The notes beneath the pieces were generated by a model. The model was not told the origin of the DNA. It saw only the letters and a list, made by a program, of their open reading frames with translations, and made no database searches. This document shows positions 54,609 through 63,526 of a stretch of DNA of 64,000 nt, piece after piece; positions within the stretch are counted from its first letter, which is position 1, and each line of letters starts with the position of its first letter. Source of the DNA: Rhizobium sp. RU20A (GTDB taxonomy: Bacteria > Pseudomonadota > Alphaproteobacteria > Rhizobiales > Rhizobiaceae); assembly GCF_900155885.1 (NCBI RefSeq), contig NZ_FTMB01000001.1, forward strand, positions 930,001-994,000, in the 5' to 3' direction. The position numbers were made by a program, and so were the translations under genes.

Positions 54609-56072
54609 TCAGGCGGCGGGATCCAGCAGTCGCGCGAGGAAATCGGGCGAGAGCATTCGCTCCAGATCAGAGGCGACATCGTCGAGCGCGGCATCGACGG
54701 AGGCGCGGTAATCGTCCACCCCGCCGCTGACGCCGAAATCGGCAAGCAGCGCGCGGCGGAAGGCATCGCTGGAAAACAGCCCGTGCAGATAGGTGCCGAA
54801 CACCCGCCCGTCCGCCGACATCGCTCCGTCCGGCCGCCCGTCGATCAGGACGGGCGCGCGGGCACAGTCCGCACCCGTCGTCTTGCCGAGGTGGATTTCG
54901 TAGCCGGTGAGCGCCACGTCGTGCACGACGGAATGGGCGGAGGAGTTGCGCACTGTCTTTTCCGGCGCCATCTCGGTCTCGATGTCGAGCAGGCCGAGCC
55001 CCTCGATCTCCCGCTCGCTGCCCTCGATGCCGAGCGGATCGGTGACGCGACGGCCGAGCATCTGGTAGCCGCCGCAGATCCCGATCACCTGCCCGCCGCG
55101 CCGCCGGTGCCGGGCAAGGTCCTGATCCCAACCCTCAATCCGGAAATCCCTGAGGTCGGCAATGGTGGATTTCGAACCCGGCAGGATGATGAGACCGGCA
55201 TCGGCCGGCAGCCGCTCGCCGGGGCGCACGAACACCAGTTCCACCTCCGGCTCCTGCGCCAGCGGATCAAGATCGTCGAAATTGGCGATGCGCGGCAGCA
55301 CCGGCACGGCGATCTTCAGCGCCCGTCCGCGCCCGCCGAGCCGCCGTTCGAGCACCACGGAATCCTCCGCCGGCAGCCGTCCCGCGGCCTTCAGCCAGGT
55401 CACGACGCCGAAGCACGGCCAGCCCGTGAAGTCGCCAATCGCTGTCAGCCCGTCGTCGAACAGGGAAACGTCGCCGCGGAATTTGTTGATGATGTAGCCG
55501 GCGATCATCGCCCGGTCTTCCGCCGGCAGGATCGCGTGTGTCCCGACCAGAGAGGCAATCACCCCGCCCCGGTCGATATCCCCGACCAGCACGACGGGAA
55601 CGCCGGCCCGCGTCGCAAATCCCATATTGGCGATGTCTCCGGCCCGGAGGTTGATTTCGGCAGGAGAACCGGCTCCCTCGACGATGACGAGATCCGCCTG
55701 CGCGCCGACGATGGCAAAGCTTTCCAGCACCGCATCCATCAATTTCGGCTTCAGGGCCTGATAGTCGCGCCCCCGCGCCTGCCCGGCCACCTTGCCCTGC
55801 ACGATGATCTGGCTGCCGACCTCCGACTGTGGCTTCAGAAGCACCGGGTTCATGTGCACCGAGGAGGCCACGCGGGCAGCGATGGCCTGCAGCCATTGTG
55901 CCCGTCCGATCTCGCCCCCGTCATCGGAAACGGCGGCGTTGTTCGACATGTTCTGGGGCTTGAACGGAGCCACCTTCAGCCCCCGGTTGGAGGCCAGCCG
56001 GCAGAGCCCCGCGACCAATACCGATTTTCCGACATCAGAGCCGGTTCCCTGCAGCATGATCGCCTTTGCCAT
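54609..56072 (-). CDS. cobQ: Cobyric acid synthase
   Basis: A 487-residue enzyme that amidates four side chains of adenosylcobyrinic acid a,c-diamide. The N-terminal synthetase domain reads [20 protein letters not shown] and [13 protein letters not shown]. The C-terminal GATase domain has the nucleophile Cys in [10 protein letters not shown] and the His in [10 protein letters not shown]. The ATG at 56072 has GGAGAGG upstream. It is transcribed alone ahead of the riboswitch, in the same direction as the operon it precedes. Confidence 0.96.
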   Translation of the reverse strand: MAKAIMLQGTGSDVGKSVLVAGLCRLASNRGLKVAPFKPQNMSNNAAVSDDGGEIGRAQWLQAIAARVASSVHMNPVLLKPQSEVGSQIIVQGKVAGQARGRDYQALKPKLMDAVLESFAIVGAQADLVIVEGAGSPAEINLRAGDIANMGFATRAGVPVVLVGDIDRGGVIASLVGTHAILPAEDRAMIAGYIINKFRGDVSLFDDGLTAIGDFTGWPCFGVVTWLKAAGRLPAEDSVVLERRLGGRGRALKIAVPVLPRIANFDDLDPLAQEPEVELVFVRPGERLPADAGLIILPGSKSTIADLRDFRIEGWDQDLARHRRRGGQVIGICGGYQMLGRRVTDPLGIEGSEREIEGLGLLDIETEMAPEKTVRNSSAHSVVHDVALTGYEIHLGKTTGADCARAPVLIDGRPDGAMSADGRVFGTYLHGLFSSDAFRRALLADFGVSGGVDDYRASVDAALDDVASDLERMLSPDFLARLLDPAA

Positions 56073-56310
56073 CGCCTCTCCGTTTCCTTGCGGCAATTTC
56101 GCCGCAATCCCCTGCCCTGCCTCAATTTCGCCGCGTCGATGAATGCACGAAAACGAGTGCTCGGAGCGTGAGCCATGCAAGTTTTGCATAGTATCGCATT
56201 TGCGACATCCGTGGCCGATTTCGATGTTGCGAGACGGCCTGTTCGAGCCTATATCAGCGCCATCAACACGAAGGAAGCGCGAGACTTCCTCTTACCCGAG
56301 GTCACACCCC

Positions 56311-56454
56311 ATGCTGTTCATCTTCAGCAAGCCGAATTTTCTGCAGATCGCCTGGAATTCCCAGGTGCCCGCCAGCCAGTCCCGCGTGCGCAACACGGTC
56401 GCCGAATCCCCGCTCGGCCCGCTCGGTTTCATCCGCACGCGCAACGTCGGCTGA
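56311..56454 (+). CDS. Small protein of unknown function
   Basis: A possible 47-residue protein (starts MLFIFSKPNFLQIAW, ends GPLGFIRTRNVG). Support is a GAGG site 9 nt before the ATG at 56311 and a good terminator starting 23 nt after the stop, which together define a short transcript. No known domain is visible and no membrane helix is certain. The transcript could also be a regulatory RNA. The upstream DNA contains the palindrome ATGCAA-GTT-TTGCAT near 56174, a possible operator. Confidence 0.5.
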   Translation: MLFIFSKPNFLQIAWNSQVPASQSRVRNTVAESPLGPLGFIRTRNVG

Positions 56455-57240
56455 CGCGGCAAGACGCAACGGACGAAAAGGGCGTGCCTTCGGGTGCGCC
56501 TTTTTTTGATGATGACCGGGAACGTCGCATTCTCCGGGCGGGCAACGTTCCCTTGATATGCGAAGGCCGCGTCGATCCGATGAAGGATCACGCGGCCCGC
56601 CAAAAATACGCCTGGCATCTCCGGATCATACACACCCGGCGATCGCTTGAGGCCCGGTACGCACTACCTGATCCGGACCGACGGCAGTGTCCCCCGCCGC
56701 GGATGAACAGATAGCGTCACATCGTTACCGCTTGGTTAGCGAACGGTAAACCAATGGTGAACGTGCAAAATTTCACTTTTTTTCAGTTTGGCAGAAATAT
56801 TTCTTTCGACGCAGATAGGACAGCAACTGTCTGAAATGAAAAAGAGTCTCGACACGAAACCTTCACACACGCCAAATTCGCCCACTTAGCGGGCATTTGC
56901 TTGCGTATTTTTTGCTGAAAATCATCCTCAGAGCGATTTTTCGGGTTTGCGCCGCCGCGCCAAACGGGCTGTCAACCCTCCTTCCGCGCATGGCGCCTGT
57001 TGATTTCTCTTCCGGATTACTTAGGCTCCCCCTCCATGGCTCCGAAACGTCCGGCCGCCCCGAGATCGGAAGGTGGCGGCGAAAACAGGACTGGCGGGGC
57101 CCGGTCTTGCACGGGGGAAGCCGGTTGCGACCAGCGCTCCCCCCGAAGGGATCAATCAACGTTCTGGCTCCGGGGCGCCGCAGCACCCCGGCCAGCCATA
57201 AACTTGAACGCTGCATCCAGACTGGGAGGTCTGACAGACC
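56455..57240. other. Intergenic region upstream of the betaine/choline-type ABC operon
   Basis: No gene is supported apart from the terminator at 56477-56507. TTGGTT (56732-56737) and AACCAA (56749-56754) form an inverted repeat that may be an operator. An AT-rich stretch follows at 56760-56830. The remaining 400 bp to the ABC operon may be a long leader. Confidence 0.45.
56477..56507 (+). terminator. Terminator after the small unknown gene
   Basis: An imperfect hairpin (AAAGGGCGTGCC with a TTC loop and GGGTGCGCCTTT, one bulge) ends in seven T residues at 56501-56507. Confidence 0.75.
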
Positions 57241-58239
57241 ATGAAAAAGCTCCTCGCATCCACCGTCATTGCCGCCGGCTTCTACGCGCTGGCCGGCACC
57301 GCCGCCTATGCGGACTGCGGTGAAGTGTCCATTGCCGAAATGAACTGGGCCTCCGCCGGCGTTGCCGCCCATGTGGACAAGTTCATTCTCGAAAACGGCT
57401 ACGGCTGCACGGCGACGCTCGTCACCGGCGACACCATGCCGACCTTCGCCTCCATGAACGAAAAAGGCCAGCCGGACATGGCGCCGGAACTGTGGGTCAA
57501 CGCCGTGCGCACGCCGCTCGACGCTGCCGTGAAGGAAGGCCGCCTGATCGAAGCTGCCAAGATCCTCAATGAGGGCGGCGTCGAAGGCTGGTGGATTCCG
57601 AAGTTCCTCGCCGACGAACATCCGGAGATCAAGACGGTTCAGGACGCCCTGAAGCATCCCGAACTCTTCCCGGCACCGGAAGATGCCTCCAAGGCAGCCG
57701 TCACCAACTGCCCGGCCGGCTGGAACTGCCAGGTATCGACCGCCAACCTTTACCGCGCGCTCGGCGCCGAAAAGGCCGGCTTCGAACTCGTCGACACCGG
57801 TTCGGCCGCGGGCCTTGATGGCTCGATTGCCAATGCGATCGAGAACAAGAAGGGCTGGCTCGGCTATTACTGGGCACCGACCGCCATTCTCGGCAAGTAC
57901 GAGATGACGCGCCTGTCCTTCGGCGTTGAACACAACAAGGCCGACTGGGACGCCTGCACGGCCGTTCCGGACTGCGCGGATCCGAAGGTGAACTCCTATC
58001 CGGTTTCGGACGTCTACACGGTCGTGACCAAGGGCTTTGCCGACAAGGCCGGCGTTGCCATGGACTATGTCAAGGCCCGCAACTGGGACAACGGCACCGT
58101 GAACAAGGTTCTGGCCTGGATGGACGAGAACCAGGGCACCAACGAGGACGGCGCCAAGTACTTCCTGAAGACCTACCCGGACATGTGGAGCAAGTGGGTC
58201 GCCCCTGAGGTCGCCGAAAAGGTCAAGGCTGCTCTCTAA
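57241..58239 (+). CDS. Betaine/choline-type ABC transporter substrate-binding protein
   Basis: A 332-residue OpuAC-family periplasmic protein. The signal peptide MKKLLASTVIAAGFYALAGTAAYA is followed by a mature protein with several Trp/Tyr segments suited to an aromatic cage for quaternary ammonium compounds: AEMNWASAG, PELWVNA, GWWIPKF and GYYWAPTAI. Four or more Cys, including NCPAGWNC, may form disulfides. GGAGGT lies 10 nt before the ATG. It leads an operon with permease and ATPase genes and resembles ChoX/ProX proteins. The exact ligand (betaine, choline or a relative) is not certain. Confidence 0.88.
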   Translation: MKKLLASTVIAAGFYALAGTAAYADCGEVSIAEMNWASAGVAAHVDKFILENGYGCTATLVTGDTMPTFASMNEKGQPDMAPELWVNAVRTPLDAAVKEGRLIEAAKILNEGGVEGWWIPKFLADEHPEIKTVQDALKHPELFPAPEDASKAAVTNCPAGWNCQVSTANLYRALGAEKAGFELVDTGSAAGLDGSIANAIENKKGWLGYYWAPTAILGKYEMTRLSFGVEHNKADWDACTAVPDCADPKVNSYPVSDVYTVVTKGFADKAGVAMDYVKARNWDNGTVNKVLAWMDENQGTNEDGAKYFLKTYPDMWSKWVAPEVAEKVKAAL

Positions 58240-58254
58240 GGTCTCCTGATCCAG

Positions 58255-58292
58255 GGCAGCCGCCATGCCGTCTGCATGGCGGCTGCCTTTTT
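58255..58292 (+). terminator. Strong hairpin between binding-protein and permease genes
   Basis: The perfect 14-bp arms GGCAGCCGCCATGC (58255-58268) and GCATGGCGGCTGCC (58274-58287) with a 5-nt loop are followed by TTTTT. It sits 16 nt after the binding-protein stop. It should terminate most transcripts, leaving the permease and ATPase at lower level, or under a promoter of their own in 58293-58524. Confidence 0.85.
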
Positions 58293-58524
58293 CGTGATCC
58301 GCACGCCCGCTGCAGGGACTGGCCGCCGGACGGCCTTTCACGGACATGAAACCGCAGTGCGACGTTTCCATGTGGCGTCGCGTCGCAAACCGCCAAGCAA
58401 CGCCGGCGGATTTCGCCGACGATCAACGGACGGAAGCCCACAGAGGCTTCGAGGGCAAGAGCTGCCGGGCGGGATTGCAGCCCAGGCCGCCATCGCGTCC
58501 GTGATGGACAAGAAGGGGACAAGA

Positions 58525-59436
58525 ATGGCATCCATCTGTAGTATGCTGCCGGAACTTCTGTGCAAGTTTCCGGCGATCGATGATACGAGCATCCGAATAG
58601 CGCGCAAGACGATTGACGACGGCTTCAAGGGTTTCGTCCGCGCCTATGGCAACGCGATCGACGCGCTCGTGCAGCCACTCCAGTGGTTCCTGAATTTCCT
58701 CGAAGGGGTCTTCGTCAACTCGCCCTGGATCATCATCCTCGCCGTCATGGTCGCTGTCGTCTATGCCGGTAGCCGCAACATGCGCATCACCCTCGGCACG
58801 GCACTCGCCATGTTTGCCATCGGCCTCGTTGGCCTGTGGAACGATACGATGATCACACTCGCCATGGTCACGGTGTGTACGCTGATCTCCATCCTCATCG
58901 GCATTCCCATCGGCATCGTCATGGCCCGCTCCGAGCGCGCCCAGAGCATCGTCAATCCGATCCTCGACGTGATGCAGACCATGCCGAGCTTCGTCTATCT
59001 TATTCCCGTCGTGATGATCTTCGGCATCGGCAAGGTGCCGGGCCTCATCGCCGTCGTCATCTATGCCGTACCGCCGATGATCCGCCTGACCAATCTCGGC
59101 ATCCGGCTCGTCGACAAGGAAGTGCTCGAAGCCGCCGACGCTTTCGGCTCCTCGGGATGGCAGAAGCTGAAGAACGTGCAGATGCCGCTCGCGCTTCCCA
59201 CCATCATGGCCGGCATCAACCAGACCATCATGATGTCGCTCGCCATGGTCGTCGTCGCTTCGATGATCGGGGTCGGCGGTCTCGGCCGCAACGTGCTGCA
59301 GGCCATCAACAACCAGTTCTTCACGGTCGGCTTCCTCAACGGCTTCTCGCTGGTGGCGATCGCCATCATCTTCGACCGAACCAGCCAGGCCTTCGGCCGG
59401 CGCCTGCAGAAGCATTCGGAGGTCATCCATGGCTAG
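58525..59436 (+). CDS. Betaine/choline-type ABC transporter permease
   Basis: A 303-residue ProW/OpuAB-type permease. After a soluble N-terminal part it has about six helices, with GIPIGIVMARSERAQSIVNPILDVMQTMPSFVYL and the ATPase-contact EAA loop (EAADAFGSSGWQKLKNVQMPLALPTIMAG). The ATG at 58525 has AAGGGG upstream. The stop overlaps the start of the ATPase gene by 8 nt. Confidence 0.93.
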   Translation: MASICSMLPELLCKFPAIDDTSIRIARKTIDDGFKGFVRAYGNAIDALVQPLQWFLNFLEGVFVNSPWIIILAVMVAVVYAGSRNMRITLGTALAMFAIGLVGLWNDTMITLAMVTVCTLISILIGIPIGIVMARSERAQSIVNPILDVMQTMPSFVYLIPVVMIFGIGKVPGLIAVVIYAVPPMIRLTNLGIRLVDKEVLEAADAFGSSGWQKLKNVQMPLALPTIMAGINQTIMMSLAMVVVASMIGVGGLGRNVLQAINNQFFTVGFLNGFSLVAIAIIFDRTSQAFGRRLQKHSEVIHG

Positions 59437-60469
59437 TCACGCGATCGAGGTGAAGAACCTCTACAAGATCTTCGGATCCAACGGCCAGGCCTATGTCGAC
59501 CGGGTCAAGGCCGGCCTCGGCAAGGCCGAGCTCAACGAAAAGCACGGCCATGTTCTCGGCCTGCAGGACATCAACATCTCCATGCCCGCCGGCGGGATCA
59601 TGGTGGTGATGGGTCTGTCCGGCTCCGGCAAGTCGACGCTGATCCGACACATCAACCGTCTGATCGATCCGACAGCCGGCGAAGTGCTCTACGACGGCGT
59701 CGACATCTGCAAGATGAACGAGAACGACCTTCGGGAATTCCGTCGCCACAAAACGGCGATGGTGTTCCAGAAATTCGCGCTCCTGCCGCACCGCACCGTG
59801 ATCGAGAACACCATTTACGGCCTCGAAATCCAGGGGGTGAACCGGTCGGAAAGCGAAAAGCGGGCGCGCGGGTGGATCGAGCGCGTCGGCCTCAAGGGCT
59901 TCGAGAATCACTATCCGAACCAGCTGTCGGGCGGCATGCAGCAGCGCGTCGGGCTCGCCCGGGCGCTGACCAACGATGCCGACATTCTCCTGATGGACGA
60001 AGCCTATTCGGCGCTCGATCCGCTGATTCGCGTCGACATGCAGACGGTGCTTCTCGATCTCCAGAAGGAGCTGAAGAAAACCGTCGTCTTCATTACCCAC
60101 GATCTCGACGAGGCCCTGCGCCTCGGCGACAAGATCGCCATCCTGCGCGACGGCAAGGTCGTCCAGCAGGGCAGCGGACAGGAAATCGTGCTGAAGCCGG
60201 CCGACGACTACATCACGGCCTTCGTCAAGGAAGTGAACCGCGGCCGCGTGATCAATGTCGAGACGATCATGCAGCCGATGAGCGGCGAGCAGTCCGGCAT
60301 TCCGATCACCAAGGGCACCGTGCTCGAACACGCCGCCCGGCAGATGACCGCCAACAATGTCACGACGGCCCACATCGTCGATGCCGCCGGCCGGCCGGTC
60401 GGCACCATCGACCTTGCCGCCATCATCTCAAGCATGGTCACGCCGACCACGCACCTGCAGGCCGCCTGA
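59429..60469 (+). CDS. Betaine/choline-type ABC transporter ATPase
   Basis: A 346-residue ProV/OpuAA-type ATPase. It has Walker A GLSGSGKSTLIRHINRL, signature LSGGMQQRVGLARAL, Walker B ILLMDEAYSALDPLIR, and VFITHDLDEALRLGDKIAIL. A C-terminal CBS-like region (VTTAHIVDAAGRPVGTIDL) may sense ionic strength, as known for OpuA. It overlaps the permease gene and ends at a good terminator. Confidence 0.95.
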   Translation: MASHAIEVKNLYKIFGSNGQAYVDRVKAGLGKAELNEKHGHVLGLQDINISMPAGGIMVVMGLSGSGKSTLIRHINRLIDPTAGEVLYDGVDICKMNENDLREFRRHKTAMVFQKFALLPHRTVIENTIYGLEIQGVNRSESEKRARGWIERVGLKGFENHYPNQLSGGMQQRVGLARALTNDADILLMDEAYSALDPLIRVDMQTVLLDLQKELKKTVVFITHDLDEALRLGDKIAILRDGKVVQQGSGQEIVLKPADDYITAFVKEVNRGRVINVETIMQPMSGEQSGIPITKGTVLEHAARQMTANNVTTAHIVDAAGRPVGTIDLAAIISSMVTPTTHLQAA

Positions 60470-60492
60470 CAGGCTGGCCCCATATCAATGAC

Positions 60493-60523
60493 AGGCCTCG
60501 TCCCGCAAGGGCGGGGCCTTTTT
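60493..60523 (+). terminator. Terminator after the ABC transporter operon
   Basis: AGGCCTCGTCC (60493-60503) pairs with GGGCGGGGCCT (60509-60519), including two G-T pairs, around a 5-nt loop, then TTTTT. Confidence 0.8.
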
Positions 60524-60660
60524 GTTGGCGGCGCGTTTCGCCAACCTATGAAGCCAGCCGACAGGGACTTCTTTAAGCCCCCCTTAACCATGTTCGCCGC
60601 AGGGTAACGACACGGGCAGCGCAGGCGCCCTCACCCACGCATCACCGGACCATCTCACCT

Positions 60661-61977
60661 GTGCGCAGCGCCGACATCAGCACCGCGATTCCCCCAGACA
60701 TCCGGCCGGGCCTCGACCGGTTGGTGCGCGGCATGGCGGCTGTTGTCTCCGGCTTCGGCCTGTTCATCATCATTTTCACGCTGACCCCGTTCCTCGGCGA
60801 TATCGACACCGCAAATGCCCCGGCCGATACGGCCAACATCATCAATCAGGTCGGCTATCTCAGCCTCGCGCTGCTCTTCGGCTTCGCCATTCTGGTCACG
60901 GTCGAGCGGCGGCACCTCGGTCGCCTGATCTCGCCGACCTGGATCGTCATCTTCCTGCTCGCCTATCTGTCATGTCTGCAATCCTACGATCCGCAGGCGG
61001 CGGCGCGCGGCCTGACGCTCAGCCTCGTCGCCATGCTGATCGTCGTCGGACTGATCGCTGTTCCCCGAAGTGAGCGAGACTTCGTCAATGCCGGCGCGAC
61101 GGCCGTCCTGGCGCTGGTGTTGATCGATTACGCGGCCCTCGTCCTACTGCCCGCCAAGGCAATCCATCAGGGCGTTGGCGCGGAATACTGGCATGCCGGC
61201 TTCTGGCGCGGCCATCTGATCCACAAGAACGTCACGGCGCCGATCTTCTCTGTCATCGCCATGTTCGGCATCTATGCCTTCCGGGCGGGCGCCCGGCTGC
61301 GCGGGTCGGCGATTGCGGTGCTCGCCTTCATCTTCGTCGCCCACACGGGTTCGAAGACCACGATGGGGTTCCTGCCCGTCGCCATCCTGCTCGTTCTGGC
61401 CGGCCGCGCCATCGGCAGCGCCGCCTTCACCATCTCCTGCCATGTGCTCTTCACCATCCTCGTGGGATGCCTGACGATCGGTACGGTCTTCTCGCCGGCC
61501 TTCCTGCACATCACCGCCGCCATCCTCGAAGACTACACCTTCACCGGCCGCGACGCGATCTGGCGCTTCGGGTCAGCGGCAATCGCCGATCACCCCTGGC
61601 TCGGCCACGGCTTTGCCGGCTTCTGGCTCTCGCCCGTCATCATGGGCATGGAGGCCAATTTCGAGGAAAACTGGGACGTGCGCGGCATTGTCTCCGGCCA
61701 CAACACCTATCTCGACGCCATCATCACCTTCGGCCTCATCGGCGGGCCGATCATCATCGCCCTGCTCTTCGTCAAGCCACTCTTCGATTTCGCCAAGGCG
61801 ACGCGCTACCCCGCCAACCGCGCCTTTGCCGATTTTTGCATGATGGTCATCATCTTCATGACCTACAACGGCATGCTGGAATCCTTCATCTTCAACCGCG
61901 CCGATCCGCAATGGCTTTTGACGGCACTGGCCATCTTCGGCCTCGGCATGGCCCGCCACCCGGATTTCCGGCGCTGA
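60661..61977 (+). CDS. O-antigen ligase / polymerase (Wzy_C) family membrane protein
   Basis: A 438-residue protein with ten or more hydrophobic segments. The Wzy_C region is recognisable: a large loop with FTGRDAIWRFGSAAIADHPWLGHG, FWLSPV, and HNTYLDAIITFGLIGG after it. Members ligate O-antigen to lipid A-core or polymerise exopolysaccharide (ExoQ-like). No glycan cluster is adjacent, so the substrate is open. The GTG at 60661 lacks an obvious ribosome site, and a later start is possible. Confidence 0.83.
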   Translation: MRSADISTAIPPDIRPGLDRLVRGMAAVVSGFGLFIIIFTLTPFLGDIDTANAPADTANIINQVGYLSLALLFGFAILVTVERRHLGRLISPTWIVIFLLAYLSCLQSYDPQAAARGLTLSLVAMLIVVGLIAVPRSERDFVNAGATAVLALVLIDYAALVLLPAKAIHQGVGAEYWHAGFWRGHLIHKNVTAPIFSVIAMFGIYAFRAGARLRGSAIAVLAFIFVAHTGSKTTMGFLPVAILLVLAGRAIGSAAFTISCHVLFTILVGCLTIGTVFSPAFLHITAAILEDYTFTGRDAIWRFGSAAIADHPWLGHGFAGFWLSPVIMGMEANFEENWDVRGIVSGHNTYLDAIITFGLIGGPIIIALLFVKPLFDFAKATRYPANRAFADFCMMVIIFMTYNGMLESFIFNRADPQWLLTALAIFGLGMARHPDFRR

Positions 61978-62023
61978 TCACCGACGCTGGACGAGCGACG
62001 CGAACATCCACCCTTGCCATCAC

Positions 62024-62039
62024 ATAAAGATATCTTTAT
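62024..62039. promoter_or_regulatory. Perfect palindrome upstream of bmt (methionine-type operator)
   Basis: ATAAAGATATCTTTAT is a perfect 16-bp palindrome 34 nt before the bmt start. Similar sites precede methionine and SAM-cycle genes in Rhizobiales and have been linked to an ArsR-family (SahR-type) repressor. The regulator assignment is from memory of such motifs and is tentative. Confidence 0.65.
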
Positions 62040-62072
62040 ATCTCTCTACAACTGATTTCGAGAGGGTTTCCG

Positions 62073-63089
62073 ATGACCGCTGCCGCCAATCCGCTTTCCG
62101 ACCTCCTCCAGAAGAAGGGCGTGCTTCTGGCCGACGGCGCAACGGGCACCTCGCTCTTCGCCATGGGCCTCGAGGCCGGCGAAGCGCCGGAACTGTGGAA
62201 CGAGGCCAAGCCCGACAACATCACCAAGCTCCACCAGGACTTCGTTGATGCCGGCGCCGACATCATCCTTACCAATTCCTTCGGTGGCACCCGCCATCGC
62301 CTGAAGTTGCACCACGCGCAGGATCGGGTCCACGCCCTCAACAAGCGTGCAGCCGAGATTGCCCGTGCCGTGGCCGACAAGGCGCCGCGCAAGGTCATCA
62401 CCGCCGGCTCCGTCGGCCCGACCGGCGAACTGCTGATTCCGCTCGGCGCCCTCTCCTACGAAGACGCGGTCGAGGCTTTTGCCGAGCAGATGGAAGGCCT
62501 GAAGGCCGGTGGCGCGGAAGTGCTGTGGATCGAGACCATGTCGTCTGCCGACGAGATCCGCGCTGCCGCCGAAGCTGCCGTGCGTGTCGGCCTCCCCTAC
62601 GTCTATACCGGCTCATTCGACACGGCAGGCAAAACGATGATGGGCCTGCACCCGCGCGACATCCACGCGGTCGCCAAGGACATCGGCGACGGACCGGTCG
62701 CCGTCGGCGCCAATTGCGGCGTCGGGGCCTCCGACATCCTCTCCTCGCTGCTCGACATGACCGAGGCCGATCCGTCGGCCACCGTCGTCGTCAAGGGCAA
62801 TTGCGGCATCCCGGAATTCCGCGGTTCGGAGATTTTCTATTCCGGCACCCCGCCGCTGATGGCCGACTATGCACGCCTTGCCCGCGATGCCGGCGCAAAA
62901 ATCATCGGCGGCTGCTGCGGCACATCCTGCAACCACCTCGCCGCCATGCGCGAAGCACTGGACAGCTACACGCCCGGTCCGCGCCCGACGCTGGAAGCGA
63001 TCGTCGAGCGCATCGGCCCGCTGCGCAACAAGACCGCCAACGAGGGCCCGACGGCCGCCCCGCGCGAGCGCCGCGGCCGCCGCGGCTGA
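62073..63089 (+). CDS. bmt: Betaine-homocysteine S-methyltransferase
   Basis: A 338-residue zinc methyltransferase of the Hcy-binding family. Zinc ligands are the Cys in GANCGVG and the CC pair in GGCCGTSCNH; the start LLADGATGTSLFAMGLEAG is typical of the rhizobial Bmt group. It moves a methyl group from glycine betaine to homocysteine, giving methionine and dimethylglycine. The arginine-rich C-terminal tail (RERRGRRG) is unusual. A palindromic operator lies just upstream. Its position near the betaine-type importer suggests joint use of betaine. Confidence 0.9.
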   Translation: MTAAANPLSDLLQKKGVLLADGATGTSLFAMGLEAGEAPELWNEAKPDNITKLHQDFVDAGADIILTNSFGGTRHRLKLHHAQDRVHALNKRAAEIARAVADKAPRKVITAGSVGPTGELLIPLGALSYEDAVEAFAEQMEGLKAGGAEVLWIETMSSADEIRAAAEAAVRVGLPYVYTGSFDTAGKTMMGLHPRDIHAVAKDIGDGPVAVGANCGVGASDILSSLLDMTEADPSATVVVKGNCGIPEFRGSEIFYSGTPPLMADYARLARDAGAKIIGGCCGTSCNHLAAMREALDSYTPGPRPTLEAIVERIGPLRNKTANEGPTAAPRERRGRRG

Positions 63090-63178
63090 TTGCGCGTGGA
63101 CGGTCAAAGCCGGCGGATTGAAGCCCGCCGGCCGATCCCCTATTACCTCCGGAGGAAAAGAGCCGGAGACGAATCGCC

Positions 63179-63526
63179 ATGAACAGCGCTGCCATTTCCT
63201 TCCCCGATCGGGAAAGCCTTGCCGACAAGCTGCAGGCCTTTGGCGAGACGGATCAGTCCTACGTGCACCTGATCATGGAAAATCCGCTGCAGGACGACAA
63301 TCTCCTGGAGGGCCTGCACTTCCACCTCGACCGCCAGGCGACGGCGCCCTTCCTCAACTCCATGAAGCTCGACCGTCTCGGCCATTGGTTCGGCGACAAC
63401 GCCCCCGCCCGCCTGCAGATCCGTCTCAGCGAAGTCGCCCGCTCCAGCCAGCACCCGGCCTACCAGGCCTTCAAGGCCGGTCTCACCCGCTCCGGTGGCC
63501 TTGAGCGCGCCTACCCCAAGGCCTGA
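63179..63526 (+). CDS. Hypothetical protein downstream of bmt
   Basis: A 115-residue soluble protein of unknown function (MNSAAISFPDRESLADKLQA...). It has no signal peptide, membrane helix or Cys. The sequence is helical with several His and Trp (LHFHLDRQ, RLGHWFGD). A GGAG-type site precedes the ATG, and the gene follows bmt by 89 nt on the same strand, so cotranscription is possible. I do not recognise a family. Confidence 0.7.
   Translation: MNSAAISFPDRESLADKLQAFGETDQSYVHLIMENPLQDDNLLEGLHFHLDRQATAPFLNSMKLDRLGHWFGDNAPARLQIRLSEVARSSQHPAYQAFKAGLTRSGGLERAYPKA

Noticed and set aside
56175-56714. A 179-codon frame overlapping the small unknown gene
   Set aside because: It runs through the terminator at 56477-56507 and its sequence is arginine-rich and non-domain-like.
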